Assembly (NCBI GenBank): GCA_016808115.1
Contig: JAEQBH010003882.1
Coordinates: 62,001 to 126,000, forward strand
Reading direction: 5' to 3'
Length of the DNA stretch: 64,000 nucleotides
DNA from: Tetrastigma voinierianum
Taxonomy: Eukaryota > Streptophyta > Magnoliopsida > Vitales > Vitaceae
Position numbers and translations under genes: made by a program. Below are positions 11,201 to 23,199 of the stretch, piece by piece; the stretch's first letter is position 1, and each line of letters starts with the position of its first letter. Below the pieces are notes generated by a model. It searched no databases. It had not been told where the DNA came from and worked only from the letters and a program-made list of their open reading frames with translations.

Positions 11201-11885
11201 CACGTACTTGAATTTCCTAAAAGATGCTGAACATGTCTTTAAATGAGTAAGGGGAATTACGCTTTAGGGTTAGAGGGGACTTGTATTTAATAAAGAGTCC
11301 ATCAAAATTCTTAATCGCTTTTATAACCCATAAATAAAAATACAAATTAATAATAAGGACATAAAATATCTAAAATGTCAACACTGCCATAAAGCCTCCC
11401 ATCAGCCCACGCCTTGTTCTTCCTTTCCCAGCCCTCAACTCTAAGCCATACGCACCACCCAAAACAATATTCATCATTTTTCTATATTATAACAAATTAA
11501 ATTTATAATTTTAATTAATTTTATAAGATAACATTTTTTCATTATTTTAAAATGTACTTAATTAAAAACTATTTTAAAATTTTTATTTATTCATTATTTT
11601 TACTTTCTTTATTATATACATTTTTGTTTAATAGTCCTAGTAAAATAAATCAACTTTAATATATAAATACATTAATTTATAGAAATAACAAATTAATAAA
11701 TTACATATTTATACATTCATTTATAGTGTAATAAATAAATTAATAAATTAAATATTTTTAATATTATTATTTTTATTTATAATAATAAAACTATGAGGAT
11801 AATATCTTTGCATTAGCATTTTTTTAAATTTATTTATAAGGTATGTTCTTACATTATATGTCTTAATAAGATATGACTTAAAAAA
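11200..11885. other. AT-rich non-coding stretch
   Basis: Very A+T-rich sequence with many ATTTATT/AATAAAT words and no domain on either strand. It lies where TPS intron 2 or upstream sequence would be expected for the following exon, but I cannot recognise exons 1 or 2. Confidence 0.5.
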
Positions 11886-11897
11886 TATAATTCCAGA

Positions 11898-12148
11898 AAA
11901 AAAATCAAAATCCTACAAGAAAGGCTTGATACATGGAGTGCGAATGATGATGATCAGCATCTTGTTCGCATTGTAAGAAACACATTAGGGCATGCCCATC
12001 ATAAAAGCCTAGCAAGATTCATGGCCAAAAGATTCATTAGTGATTTCCAAGAAACAAATGAATGGATAAATTCCTTAAGAGAACTAGCAAAAATGGATTT
12101 CGATATAGCTAAATTTATACATCAGAAGGAGATACTGCAGGTCACCAA
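11898..12148 (+). pseudogene. TPS-0 exon 3 (terpene synthase, class III, TPS-g-like)
   Basis: An open stretch of about 83 codons reads as exon 3 of a plant terpene synthase: RLDTWSANDDDQHLVRIVRN, TLGHAHHKSLARFMAKRF, TNEWINSLRELAKMDFDIAK and FIHQKEILQVTK. Terpene synthases turn prenyl diphosphates into mono- or sesquiterpenes; this exon joins the N-terminal helical domain to the catalytic domain. HHKSLARF in place of an RRx8W-associated N-terminus context is typical of linalool/nerolidol-type (TPS-g) enzymes. The exon is uninterrupted. Its donor reads AA|GCGAGTG, a GC instead of the GT seen in TPS-3 (AA|GTGAGTT). Exons 4 and 5 are missing downstream. Confidence 0.87.
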
Positions 12149-12391
12149 GCGAGTGATATATAACTGACTCATGGCTTTAGCCAATTTGTTATTCTCCTAA
12201 TTTAATTTCTATTCTTAAGTAAGATGAATTCATACTAAACTCAAATATCAGAAGCCAGTTTCTGGTGAAAATTGATTTCTCTATCCTCAAAACACAATTT
12301 TCAATTATCTATTACCTAATTAATAAAACCATTGTAAAATTATAAATCATTTTTTTAAACATCGTATTTTAGATATTATTTTTAAATAAGC

Positions 12392-12544
12392 CCTAGATAT
12401 TGGAAACCTGTTGCTGGTTTACTATGTTTTTTCTTGGATCATGATATAAGAAAAAGAAACGTAGGTATTGTGGATGATTTTTCGGTATTATATCTTCTTC
12501 TGCTGCAATTCTTCATCTCTGGGATGATTTGAAAAGCGCCAAAG
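12392..12544 (+). pseudogene. TPS-0 exon 6 fragment (terpene synthase)
   Basis: The plus strand reads RNVGIVDDF, then a one-base break, then GIISSSAAILHLWDDLKSAK and a GTAATTCTC donor. This is the end of TPS exon 6, carrying the DDLxS part of the NSE/DTE metal-binding motif. The start is degraded (MFFLGS/GHGI region with a stop). It follows exon 3 by only about 240 bases, so exons 4 and 5, with the DDxxD motif, were deleted. An (AT)n tract begins about 145 bases downstream. Confidence 0.82.
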
Positions 12545-12687
12545 GTAATTCTCTGAATACTAATCTTTCTGCTCCTGCACCACATGATCATGTCCTGTTT
12601 TATTGAGTCCAGATCGTCAAAGTCAAGAGAACTATAAGCAAATAATAGCACAACTACTGTTATTGGACAATGACCTGAACGAACAAA

Positions 12688-12706
12688 ATATATATATATA
12701 TATATA

Positions 12707-12757
<51 letters not shown>
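12688..12757. repeat. (AT)n microsatellite
   Basis: About 70 bases of nearly pure AT dinucleotides, with one AGT interruption near 12706. It separates the TPS-0 fragment from the gypsy gag/LTR fragment that starts near 12776. Confidence 0.95.
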
Positions 12758-12758
<1 letters not shown>

Positions 12759-12775
12759 GTGGTGTGAGTGGGGTT

Positions 12776-13770
12776 TCCATAATCATAGTCTCTTGAATGC
12801 TTCTCTTTAGGCTTTTTGCTCCTCAAGTAATTTTGAACTTGGCTAAGGACACGCTCCTCCTCAAGACTTTCTCATCACCTTTACTTCCATGAAGGTGTTT
12901 GATTATAGGATCATCATTGATAGTCATCTGCTTTTGTAGACGCTGAACCACATATTCAAGATCAGCAACGCGTTTTTGCAATGGCGATTGAGAACCACTT
13001 GAACAATGATTATCACTTTTGTCTCTAGAACCCAGAACGCCCTTTTTCTTATCATCAGCCATCAATCCTTGAGCTTTGATACTAATTTAATTCATGTAAG
13101 GTCAATCGTGATGGATGATCCTAAAGTTTGTGATAAGTCAAAATATGAGTTTGAGGTTGTTTCGTGGCCAACAGGTTGGACTAATTTTGAGATTTTCTAA
13201 GTTAGGACGGTGTATTTATGGTACATAAGGAAAAAAAGGTATTTAGAAGGTTTTAGTAGTATTAACAAGATTTTAAAAGTTTTGAAGTTGAGGTTAAAAG
13301 TTTGCTATGAAAAGTTTAAAAGAAAAGATGAGATGGTGAGAAGAGCAGAGGTTGCACAAGAGTAGTTACCATCAATACATTAAAAAAGATCCACACAAGA
13401 TGATGATTTGAGTGAAGGCGCCACAATCAACTATGGATGAATTATTGATGTTTCGACAAAGACTTCACTCACCAATAATCCACCTGGTGATAAAGAAGTC
13501 ACTAACTTTCCCCTTGGCTGAATCCACCCGAAAGATAAGAGATAACTCTCAAAAAGAGAAATCTGAAACTTTATTAAAATTTGAATGAATGAAAAAAACA
13601 CAACTAAAAGGGTATTTATAGGCCCATTACTTTCTAAAGAAAATAAAGCAACTTCTACTTTAACTAGAAAAGAAACTTAAATTACATAAAGCAACTCAAA
13701 AGCAAAGCATTAAAATAAATAAAAGCAAATCTTCCTAAATGGATGGAATAAAATCTTGGAATAGGTCATT
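12776..13770 (-). mobile_element. gypsy fragment: LTR, PBS and gag start (second copy)
   Basis: Minus-strand order is LTR (about 13765-13088), a primer-binding-site-like TTAGTATCAAAGC (13087-13075), then gag starting MMADDKKKGVLGSRDKS (13065) with SQSPLQKRVADLEYVVQRLQ. It matches 3436-4450 of the first element. A degraded form of TGGTATCAGAGC implies an initiator tRNA-Met primer, as in many gypsy elements. The rest of the element is absent; the gag end abuts the (AT)n tract. Confidence 0.8.
12823..13065 (-). pseudogene. gypsy gag N-terminus (second copy)
   Basis: About 80 codons remain open; residues 1-60 match the gag start at 3727-3497, including the short coiled-coil segment. The end is frameshifted relative to the first copy (VLRRSVSLAKFK against a GTVSPS-type end). 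Confidence 0.78.
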
Positions 13771-15660
13771 ATTAGGGTGGGGATAGGTGTGGTACAGAAG
13801 CTGAGCCCTCATGGGGAATAGAGGGAGAGGGAGAGGAGGGATTCTGGATGAGGATCTTTCACTGGCTTTTGAAAGTACAAAAACAACTTTCTTTTGAATG
13901 TACACAACTTTCAAATTGGGAGGGGGTTGTGTTGTTGTTCAATCTATCTTCAAGGGGCAAATAATGGTGTCCATCAACAAAGAGATGGGTAATGGGTAAT
14001 GGAAAGACGGTGATGATTGAGACCCTCACATAATCCTAGAATTTTAAATACACAGATGACAGACCTCAGTAAGTAAGTCTCTCAATCTCAACTCTCACAT
14101 GAGAGGGAAATCTCACTTACCCCATCCTCATTCCTCACTCACTCTTTATCGGTATTACCCCCACTTTATTCTGACCCCATGATTGAGCAACATACCTAAT
14201 GACACTATTAATGTGATTAGATGGGTTTTTAGGTGGAGAAGATCCCTCCTGTGGACCCTTTGGATTTGTAGATCGGTTTCTCAACCCTTGCATGTGCAAA
14301 ACATGTACTGATTCTGCCAAATACCATGTCATTTGTAACTGAGTTTTGATGTCTTTAATTTTTTTTAAATTACTAAAATAATTTGAAAATAAAATACGTA
14401 AAATAGTGTATGAAAGTAATACGTGGTAGTCACGACTGTGCATTCACTTAAAATTTTAAAACATTTGTAATGTCGAAATACCAACTGCTATATTTTCACG
14501 AATAATAATATCACACGCGACATAACTTAAAAATTTTCCAATCAAAAAATGCCAGGCTGAGTATTATTTTAAATTTTAATCTTAATATTTTCAAAAATGT
14601 CCTCCATATGTTGAACTTGAATCCTTACCATAGTAATGTAATATGTTCGATTAATGTAACAAACTTTTGTCTATTGTAATATATTTTTACCTACTGTAAT
14701 ATACTTTTTTGCCTAAGTAACAGATAGTTGCCTAATATAACAAACTTTGACTTGATGTAATGTATTTTTGTCTACTCTTTTGCCCAAGTAACAGAGAGTT
14801 GCCTAATATAAAAAACTGACTTAATGTAATGTATTTTTGTTTAATATAGCATATTTACAAAAGTTTGTTACAATTATATAGTGAAAATTTACGTAACTAT
14901 TGAAAATATGAAAGTTTAACACATAAGGGTATTTTTGTCTTAATAAAGGCGCTGGCTTCACTGTATAAATTCCCTCACTTTTTGTTGTATGTCCCACTTG
15001 CACTGAAGTTCTAAAGCTTAAGTCTCTTTTTACTTCATGTAAAAAAAAAGTCTCTTTCACTTTAAATTATCAATCATGGTCATTTGGTTGGTAAAATATA
15101 TTTCAAATTTATGATTCATTTTACAACAAATACTTTATATGTTTACAATATTTTTAATATGAATGTTATAATAAAAGTATTAATTATGATTTATAAGGGT
15201 AAAATACTAAATACTAATTGAAATTAATTAGTATAACAAGAAGATAATTTAGAAAAAAATTATGTTAATTTTACAACTATCCTAATACTAAAAAAACAAA
15301 AATTAGATAAGAAATTAAAATTACTAATTCTTAACTTACAATTAAACACTTTAATTACAACGTATCAAATCAGACCACGACTAACCCCCATCCCTATCCT
15401 CCATATACTATTTTCAACATCAACACTAATTTCGGGAACTCAACAAATACGAGCCTAAGCATGACGGGCTAAGAATAAATTAACTTAAAAATCTATAATG
15501 GATTCAAAAATTTATATCAACTTTTACCTGGGGCACTCTTTATGGTATATTTTTATGAAAACAATAAATTCTAAAATTGGTTTTTAAAATCTATTGTAGT
15601 AGTCTGTGTCATAAAATGTCGTTTTAAAACAAGTTTTTATAATTAATGGTTTTAAAGTTT
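13771..15660. other. non-coding interval with no recognisable gene
   Basis: I see no domain on either strand. A 100-codon minus-strand frame at 14443-14135 has Pro/Asn-rich text (NRSTNPKGPQEGSSPPKNPS) that I do not recognise and that may be transposon remnant. The rest is AT-rich. Confidence 0.5.
14585..14870 (+). repeat. imperfect repeat of TTGCCTAA...GTAATGTATTTTTGT units
   Basis: The words TTGCC(T/C)AAGTAACAGA.AGTTGCCTAATATAA and GACTT.ATGTAATGTATTTTTGT occur twice in tandem (near 14710-14780 and 14780-14840). Shorter TAATATATTTTT(A/G)(C)CTA versions precede them near 14640-14710. It looks like a short decayed tandem array. Confidence 0.6.
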
Positions 15661-15673
15661 TATTTGAAAAATG

Positions 15674-15900
15674 CTATAAATTAATCAAACTGCATAAATA
15701 TAAAATATGAACCAAGAATGTAAGAGATGAATAATCCACGATTTTCATGACAGGCTGACTAAACTTATACGTCAAGAATAGTGGAATTAATAAAAGGAAA
15801 ACATAATAAATTGTGGTAGACCCACTTACCATTTTTCCACCACATGAACTTATCCCTATCCGTATCTTTGTCTCCAAATGGCCTTAGCTTTAAATTCATT
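15674..15900 (-). other. conserved short segment with splice-donor-like end (copy A)
   Basis: A 67-codon frame on the minus strand is almost unchanged in copy B (47231-46995). It contains a hydrophobic stretch (YYVFLLLIPLFLTY). In another frame the first part reads PFGDKDTDRDKFMWWKN and stops exactly at GTAAGT, a strong plant splice donor, so the conserved part may be an old exon rather than the 67-codon frame. I do not recognise the protein. The likeness to copy B mainly reflects recent duplication. Confidence 0.4.
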
Positions 15901-16897
15901 GTTTGCTCATTTTTGTAGTTTTGATGGGTGGTCATGGCTGCACTTTTAATATCAATGGAGACGAAATTTTTATTAAAGTTATTTATTAAAATGAAAATAT
16001 GAATTGTGTTGGTTGAGAAAATTAAAAGAATGGCTGAAAAATATGACCCACTAAATTGTCGTATATGGGTCTTCTAAGCGTGCGAACGTGTATCACTTGT
16101 CTTTCTTAAATCTTAATTGACAGGTTCAGTTCAATAACACGACAATTGCATGATATACAGAAAATGAAACAAGCTAATGCGACAACATTTTATAAATTAA
16201 ATTGAAGCAGATTATGATTGGCTTAAAAAATTGGCATGTGATTCATAATGAGAACGAAGCGCAGTGAAATGCCGGAGCAGGAGTTGATGGTATTTTTCGT
16301 TCATGCATATCCTCTTTGTTGGGGGACAAAGTAGGTTAGGACCGGTATAATATAAGAAAGATGCATCTATTATGATAGGCGTAAGATTTTTGTAAATTGA
16401 TCATATCAAGGTTTTTTATAAATACACTCATACGTAACTACATTTGAATACGATATGAAAGTTTAAGTCGTTCCTACTGACAGTAATGCAGAATTTTGGC
16501 AATTCTGGCCATAAGCTAATACACACACAAGATTCTATCAGATTCGTCATCTGTAATTAATATCACGAATAATCAATCTACAAAATAAAAAATTTAACAC
16601 TAATCTAATTGGGTAATTTTAAGAATACTGATTTGATACATGTAACTGCTTAATAATTTGATAATTTAAAATAATATAAATTATAATTAATTCATCCATA
16701 TTTAACAATAAATAACATATTAAATTAGTTAATATAGATTAAATATTAATTAGCATAATACTTAAACAGGTCAATACAGGTCAAATTCATGTCATGTAGA
16801 TTGGCACACGAATATAACATGTTTATTAAACAAGTTAAGAAGGTTAATACGAATTTAACCCAAATATGATTATTCTTGACCCAAGCACATAGACACA

Positions 16898-18865
16898 TGT
16901 GACGCCCAAACTCAAAGGTCTGTCACCACCCACAACCTCACACACTCGCAACGTTGTGACCCGACATTTTTCATTTAAAATCGGGCGTAGTCTCCTTGAA
17001 TGAGCTCTACCCAAATACAAAACCCGTCCCAAACATCAATATAACAATAACATGAGTAAAACGACCACTCTAGCTCATGAACAATAATTATAAAACATAT
17101 ATATCCAACTATCCCAATAGTTTCAAGAGTTCACTTTACTTATACAACACATATATTAAAATTTGTGGAGAATTCTAATTACACGCCATACATCATAACC
17201 TGTGCCCACCAATCCTGGCTTAAAATTATTTCAGATGTAGCTCGCTCTCGCACGCCTCCTCAATTCAGAAAATATCCTCGACAGTGCGCTGAAGCACACC
17301 AGACTGAATCACCCTATAGCTACTTCCCACCTGGGTTAAGATATACACAAAGAATGTCTAAATGTTCCATTGGTCATTCAAGAAAATGTACGATCCTACT
17401 TTGAATGTCTAACTAATCATCCGCACCAGTCCCGATCGATTTCTCACACCTCGCCAAGCCTCAGATGAGGAATTATTACGCTATTCGCTTTACCATGGAC
17501 AACCTTTCGATAAATCAATCGGCCGATCCGACGACGATATTATTTATGGATTCACCCCATGTATATCAACTGGGCCGCTCGACGATTGATATTTTTGGTA
17601 GTATGGACTACACCCGATCATTTTTAGTTTTAGACAACCCTCCGAACCATTTTTCTCTAGACCACCAATGCACTCACTCTATCATCCCAAAAATACCCCA
17701 ACAAGATATGGAATGCATGATGTCAATTCTAATACGCCTATAATACACATGCAAATATATAAACACATGCATATATTCACATAAAATTAATCACACAATC
17801 ATGTCATGTAATTTCACATTTCATACACCAAAATTAGCTCACGCGGCTAACGATCAAACACGAAAGCAATTCTACTTGACCACTGACCAAACACATTAAT
17901 TCACAAAATTTATTTTATGAACACCATTCTCGGAATAGTGAAACCCTCGACACTATTCCCGGAAAATCAATTAATCGCCGATTCACTTTGTGAACTAATT
18001 TCACGGCTATTTTCGCCTCATTCCAATCAATACATGATTTTTATAGCATTATTTATGCCATTATCAACCCAAACAGCCCTCACGCCAATGGACGGCTCAT
18101 GTTGTTCAATAAATTCCGACCACCCGTCCCAAGCCTGGGACCGATCAAACTACTGCTCTAAGGCCCTGCCTAATCGAAACACAAAACACTTAAATAAAGT
18201 GTAAACCCAAGGGTGAGAACCCCTACTCACCTAGCCGCCTTGTCAAAATTCCTCAAATCTGCACTCCACGTCAAGCCCTCTCTCGTAGCAAATTTCTTCC
18301 TCTTGTCCCGAGACGACGCTAACTCCGCTTGGATTCCCATTCTGAGAGAAGGAGGTCCTTCTCTCTCTAAAACCTCCATTATTTTCCTTTTCTGCAGCTA
18401 CTGCCCCTCCTCTGCCTTCCAGCACGTTTTTGTCTCCAATTTGAGGAAGAAGATGAGCACTATTTGCTCTTTTGTCATTTAGCTCATTTAACTATTCCTC
18501 CTATGCCTTCAAGTCTCGGATTTTTGACATTCAAGACTATCTCTACTGCCCATTTTTATTTCAATATTTTCTCTCTACTCATGCCACTTATAAGATAAGG
18601 AGTACGTGTTATTTGTGACTTTCGTCGCATCAAAATCGCTTTACAAGACCTCGAACCGCTGACGCTCGAAAAACGCAAATTCCAATCGTCTCAAAGATTC
18701 ACGAATTAATACGCTAGCTTGATTACGTAGACGATTCCAACTAAATCCGCTTCATCATCCGGGAGATTCAGAGAATAAATTTCGATTTTTTTAACCTAAA
18801 TTACAATTTCTTAACCGAAATTACATTTTCAGCTCTTTCTTAAATTTAAATTTCTTAGTCTTACA
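16898..18865 (+). mobile_element. solo LTR (TGTGACGCCC...CTTACA), copy A only
   Basis: The block begins TGTGACGCCC and ends CTTACA. It is flanked by ACACA on the left and AAACA on the right, a 5-bp target duplication with one change. Copy B has the unoccupied site at 48347-48351 (AAACA). The 1,968-bp insert has no internal gag or pol, so it is best explained as a solo LTR of a gypsy element left by LTR-LTR recombination. Frames inside it have no known motif. Confidence 0.82.
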
Positions 18866-19364
18866 AAACATGTCGAGTTCAGATCGTAGACACACCGTCA
18901 GACCATTATAAAATATGTATGTCCTTTTATTGTTTTTTGTTCAATATTATCACCGTTGTTGCACGACCACAACAACAAGAAAAATACAAAAGAAATAAAA
19001 TACATAAAATTTTTGTATATCCTTTTATTGTTTTTATTAAATCATAAATACATAAAATGCTAAAATCTAAATAAAATACATAAAAATACCAAAGAAGTAA
19101 AATAAAAAACAATAAAATTAAAGTTAACAAATTAAATTTTTTCATGTTACTTTAACTTCGCTTTTATTTGTTTTTCCATGTATTGTAGTTATACTTTCTA
19201 ACTAAAATATAGTTCTTTTATAAAACCTTCAAAACATTAGGCCTTAATTAGAACATCACATTTATACGTACCTTGTTGTTTTTCATTTTTAAAATTTTTT
19301 TTGAAAATACTATTATTTTTAAATTATTATTCATTTTGAACAAAAGGGGAAAAATCAATCATGT

Positions 19365-19368
<4 letters not shown>

Positions 19369-19419
<51 letters not shown>
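19369..19419. repeat. (AT)n microsatellite (copy A)
   Basis: About 50 bases of AT dinucleotides; the partner in copy B is at 48865-48904. Confidence 0.95.
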
Positions 19420-19424
<5 letters not shown>

Positions 19425-19984
19425 GGTCTTTAAACAAGCTTTTTGTAAAACAACTCTCCTTTTTACCAAATATCCTTATCTTTAAATGGATCTTTTTGTT
19501 TTCTAACTTTAAAAAACAATTTTAGAGAAGATGGCCAAACACCCCCATTTTTTTCTTAGAAAATTCAAGATAATACAATGCACTTAAAATCAATACAACT
19601 CGGAAAGGTTTTAAAGTTCCTTCCTAATAATAATTTTTATTTCTCCTTTAATGAATACCGCTTAATGGAACCTAAAAAAATGAAGCAACCCTTCTTCTGA
19701 TACAAGCCCATGGCTATATATATATGAATCTATCGTGGAGGTTATGAAATGTGACAATTATAAGGGTGGGCATTTATGAGCGTTTACACCTGTTTAACGC
19801 TACTACACGTTGATGGTGGTATAATCCTGGCCGAGGTAGATAATTGTTTTATTCAATGTCCTCGAGGTCATGAGGTGGTGGCCTGTCAATCTTCCCGAAT
19901 TATCCTTCAAGCACTTCATCAGCTAGGTCACCACATGGGAGAATTTTGGGTCCTCTGCATTTTAGAATGTCACGTTGAGCTAGG

Positions 19985-20035
19985 TCCCTCACACGTGAGT
20001 GAGTTCGGGTCCCTCACATGACTACCACGTGAGCT
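19985..20035 (+). promoter_or_regulatory. pair of CACGTG G-boxes (copy A)
   Basis: CACGTG occurs at 19992-19997 and 20026-20031 within a repeated GGGTCCCTCACA(C/T)G phrase. Copy B has three (49464, 49509, 49529). G-boxes bind plant bZIP and bHLH factors; here they may be LTR enhancer repeats. Confidence 0.5.
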
Positions 20036-20526
20036 ATGGCATATCCCATTCCACTAGCCCCCCCTAGCATCATTTCGAGCCATTAGGGTTAGAATGACGG
20101 TAGACTCTTTAGGCTCCTTGCGCCGCAAAAAGTCATCATTGTGCAGAAATTTCCATGATTCATTGCAAAACAAAGGTATAGCTCCAAACAGGTCAAGTTC
20201 TCCGACATGACCAATACATTAACTGGCCATGTTTCAAAATGTCCACCATAGTGTTCACAATTCTTGGCTTTCTTAAATATCCTTTAATTTTCTTTGGGGG
20301 ATTTTCGAGCCATGCTATCGTAGAGTCTCTGCTTATCTTCAGACAGCTTGGATCGTCTATCCTCATCTGCAGTTATAGTGCTCTTTTGTTCTCGAACCTC
20401 AGTAAAGATAAATTATGGTGTTTTGCTTTCCTTCATTCACAATCATTCCTACGTTTCTTCTTGTTGTTGGGTGTTTTTTTTTTTCACGAAGCGGGATAAA
20501 GCGATCAACCCTATATTCTCCGTGCT

Positions 20527-21032
20527 TTGCTTCGACGATGGAGGCTAGAGGATGGCTGTAGGGAGGATATTGTTGAAAGTCAGGAAGCAGGATCTCATCC
20601 CTCTACTTTGTTTGAGGATGTTCTTTCCCTTGTGAATTCGAATGGAGTCATCACGTGGCTCATGCCCATTGGAGAGGCTAGGACATACGCATTTTTGAGG
20701 AAATTTTCTTCTCCTAATGCATTGTGTTTCTTTCCTCCATTGTGGCCTCATTTTTATGGATCACTTCCGACGAGGATTGAGGTGTAATGAACTTTATCTA
20801 CTGGCCCAAGATCCACATTAGTGAGGGATTGAGGTTCCCTTCCTGGGTCCCGATTCATCGGGGCTTTACACTTCAATTTGATTCCATCCGCCCACGTCTA
20901 TGTGAATATCATCCTGTTCTATCATGCAGCGTGCATTTCAATAGGAAGTATGAGGTGCTTAGGATTGAAAGAGGTCTTATACTCATACCCTTGAAACGCC
21001 ATAATCTAGGAGATACCTGTTATCGACGATAA
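20527..21032 (+). pseudogene. antisense ORF of deleted Tat-like element, unidentified
   Basis: Two adjoining plus-strand frames, 20527-20787 and 20787-21032, read as one broken protein. They carry MEARGW-like text in one frame, EDIVESQEAGSHPSTLFEDV, NSNGVITWLMPIGEARTYAF, then MNFIYWPKIHISEGLRFPSW and SCSVHFNRKYEVLRIERGLI. Copy B keeps remnants at about 50140-50410. I do not recognise the family firmly. Its position opposite gag-PR suggests a Tat antisense ORF, and the ISEGLRFP phrase vaguely recalls the GLRFPLHPF block at 8.8 kb. Confidence 0.45.
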
Positions 21033-21399
21033 AGGCCAAAGAACTCGGTAATCGAACCTTCCCACCATCAAGAAAATAAGCCACAAAGCAGCATCTTGCT
21101 CTTCTAAGTGATTGTGATGCCTCACGATCCCATAGTTCGAGATTTTCGAGTAACAATGGACCCCGATGCAGGTCGAGTACTAAGATCCAAGGTTTTTTTT
21201 TTTTTTTTTCTGGTTTAACTTGTCATTCACTTGTTATCGAAGGGTTTAACTGACCTTAAATTCATTTACTGTGGTGAACAGGAAATTTGAGTCGAGGAAA
21301 GCTAGTTGATGATCCGGAACCGACTCTAATTCAACGCTTATGAAGGGGTGATGAGCCTGCCGAGCGCCACAGCGATTTCGGCACCTATTGACGCCTGCA

Positions 21400-21640
21400 A
21401 ACCTTCAAAAGGTGTTTGATCTTTCGAAGGCATTCTTTCTCCCCTTATGTCAATCTAACCCTATAGAGTTAAGAAACTTAGCATTTGGTGGTACAATGAT
21501 GACATGCCTTCATCGCATGGATCCAGGTGCGCCCCAAAATGGTGTTGAAGGATGACGGTTCGACAATCATCATGAGTGGTACAAAGGCGGTGATAGGCCT
21601 ACTTCTCCGAGGAATTAGTTCACAACTCGTTAAAGCTCCA
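21400..21640 (-). pseudogene. Tat-like gypsy protease C-terminal fragment
   Basis: The minus strand reads EPSSFNTILGRTWIHAMKA, then a CLKF-like stretch and IRGERMPSKDQTP. In Tat elements the SxYNxILGRPWIHxMKA block is the C-terminal part of the aspartic protease. The matching remnant in copy B is at 50640-50440. Frameshifts separate the blocks. Confidence 0.75.
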
Positions 21641-21989
21641 CCAACACTTCCTAGGATTGCAGCTTATTAGCTTATGCTAGACAGTGGGCATGGCAGGTAG
21701 AGCAGGTGGCGCACCTTATTGAGGCTCACTCAAAATTCTAGCTCATCAGTGCCTCCCAACTCAAAGCTCGAACATGTGCATCGTAGTGAAGCATGACAAA
21801 TGGCCTGGTGGGAGACAAATTGCCTACCGAGGAAAAACTGTAATTAACCTTACTACAAAAACACCATAGTGTGGCTAACCTTTGGTTTTAGGCATCGTCG
21901 GGCAATTGAGGATTTTGTCTATCACAGGGCAAGAGTTCGTCGGTGGCGAGGCTCGCGAACCATTCGAGGTAGCCTTGTCAATTTACTCT

Positions 21990-22110
21990 CGGAGATGTCC
22001 CTTCTTCACCAAGTAGTTTAGAAACCTCCGGAGCCGGTAATAGTCATTGGTTAGATGCCTAAATTCTATGGTATCTCCTACAAAATCGAGACTGTCTCTC
22101 CTCCGGTCAC
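21990..22110 (-). pseudogene. Tat-like gag C-terminal fragment
   Basis: The minus strand reads GDTIEFRHLTNDYYRLRRFL followed by NYLVKKGHLRE. This corresponds to the CxxHxxxGHxTxDCxxLxxxIExLIxxGxLxEY block near the end of Tat gag, with the zinc-knuckle cysteines lost. The partner in copy B is at 51240-51120. Confidence 0.72.
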
Positions 22111-22449
22111 CCTCTAGGCCTAGGCAACCTCAAAGCCTTGGTAAGGACTAAATGGATCGAATGAGTCGACGGAGACAAAGGGAACTCCTTAGTCTATTTA
22201 GCACGTTTCTCCCTTATTCTGATTCTCGATAGCTCTGCCACTTAAACGATCGGTCTCATTGTGTCGATCGGTGCGGCTCGAATCACTGGAGTTGCGCTTA
22301 CCCCTCATGTTCTCGATCGCCTCAATTTCTATTTTCCCTTATTCCCTCGGTAGGATCGAGAGTCGATCTTTAGCCAGCGTTCGTTTTGTATTGCCTTCAC
22401 GTGATCCTCGACGCCGGCGTCGCGGTGCCCCTTGGGAATAGCTCATCAA

Positions 22450-22890
22450 TCGATGCAGGGGGATGTGGCGGTGAATCAAAAGCGAGTATTCGAGCTGAAA
22501 TAACTTATTCCTTTGCTGCTTGGTAGTGTCGAGCTCATGGCATCTAGTTGGAAGAGCGCGGCCTTATAGCAGCCGTAAAGTCCTTGTTGGACTCAGTCCA
22601 CACTCTGGATGTGGAATAGACTTGTTAGTTTTTGCTTCCTTTTGACTGAGCCCATATACTAAGTAACAAACTTCTCAGACAGGGAGCGGAACAAGGTCAC
22701 TGTATTCGGAGCTAGGTCGTGGGAGACAGATAAAGCCTTGACTCACATTCTTCTGCAGGCTAATAAGGGAAGACCTTAAACGAGAAAGAGCATTATTCCA
22801 CGTCTGATGTCATTACTTACAAGGTAATGCATATGGTGATCGAAATGATCCTAAAGGCCATCGTACATCTTGAATTTCAGCAAAGTGAAG
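22450..22890 (-). pseudogene. Tat-like gag capsid fragment
   Basis: The minus strand carries KFKMYDG (22878 region) and FRSLSEKFVT followed by YMGSVKRKQKLTSLFHIQ. In Tat elements this is the capsid text around the FKxYDGxxDPxxHL and SFxxLxxxFVxQYxGxxKR blocks. The gag is broken by stops. In copy B only the segment corresponding to about 22600-22450 survives (51745-51600). Confidence 0.78.
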
Positions 22891-23199
22891 TGTGGCGGGG
22901 CCTCTTGGCTTAGAATGGCGGGGACAAACGGAGAAACCGACATGTCGTCCAAAGCACACAATGTTGGATCTTAATTTCTCCGAGGGGAGGGGGACAGGTT
23001 TACTCAAGGATTGTCTTGGCAAGGAGGCAAAGAGAAGTTGTTTGTGTATTCGGGCCCGACCGCAGCAGCGGCGACATTGGGTTGGGTTGGCAGGCGCGGG
23101 TGGTGTACGTTCTCTGAGTGGCATTCTCTTGGCGCGGCGTGGCATGAAAGAGGCCAGCGCTATTGGTGTGATTCAGCACGATTGATGAGTCTCTATCAA

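Noticed and set aside
12439..12826. Minus-strand frames rich in repeated Tyr-Ile
   Set aside because: They are translations of the (AT)n tract and of the antisense of TPS-0 exon 6; the real coding signal is on the plus strand.
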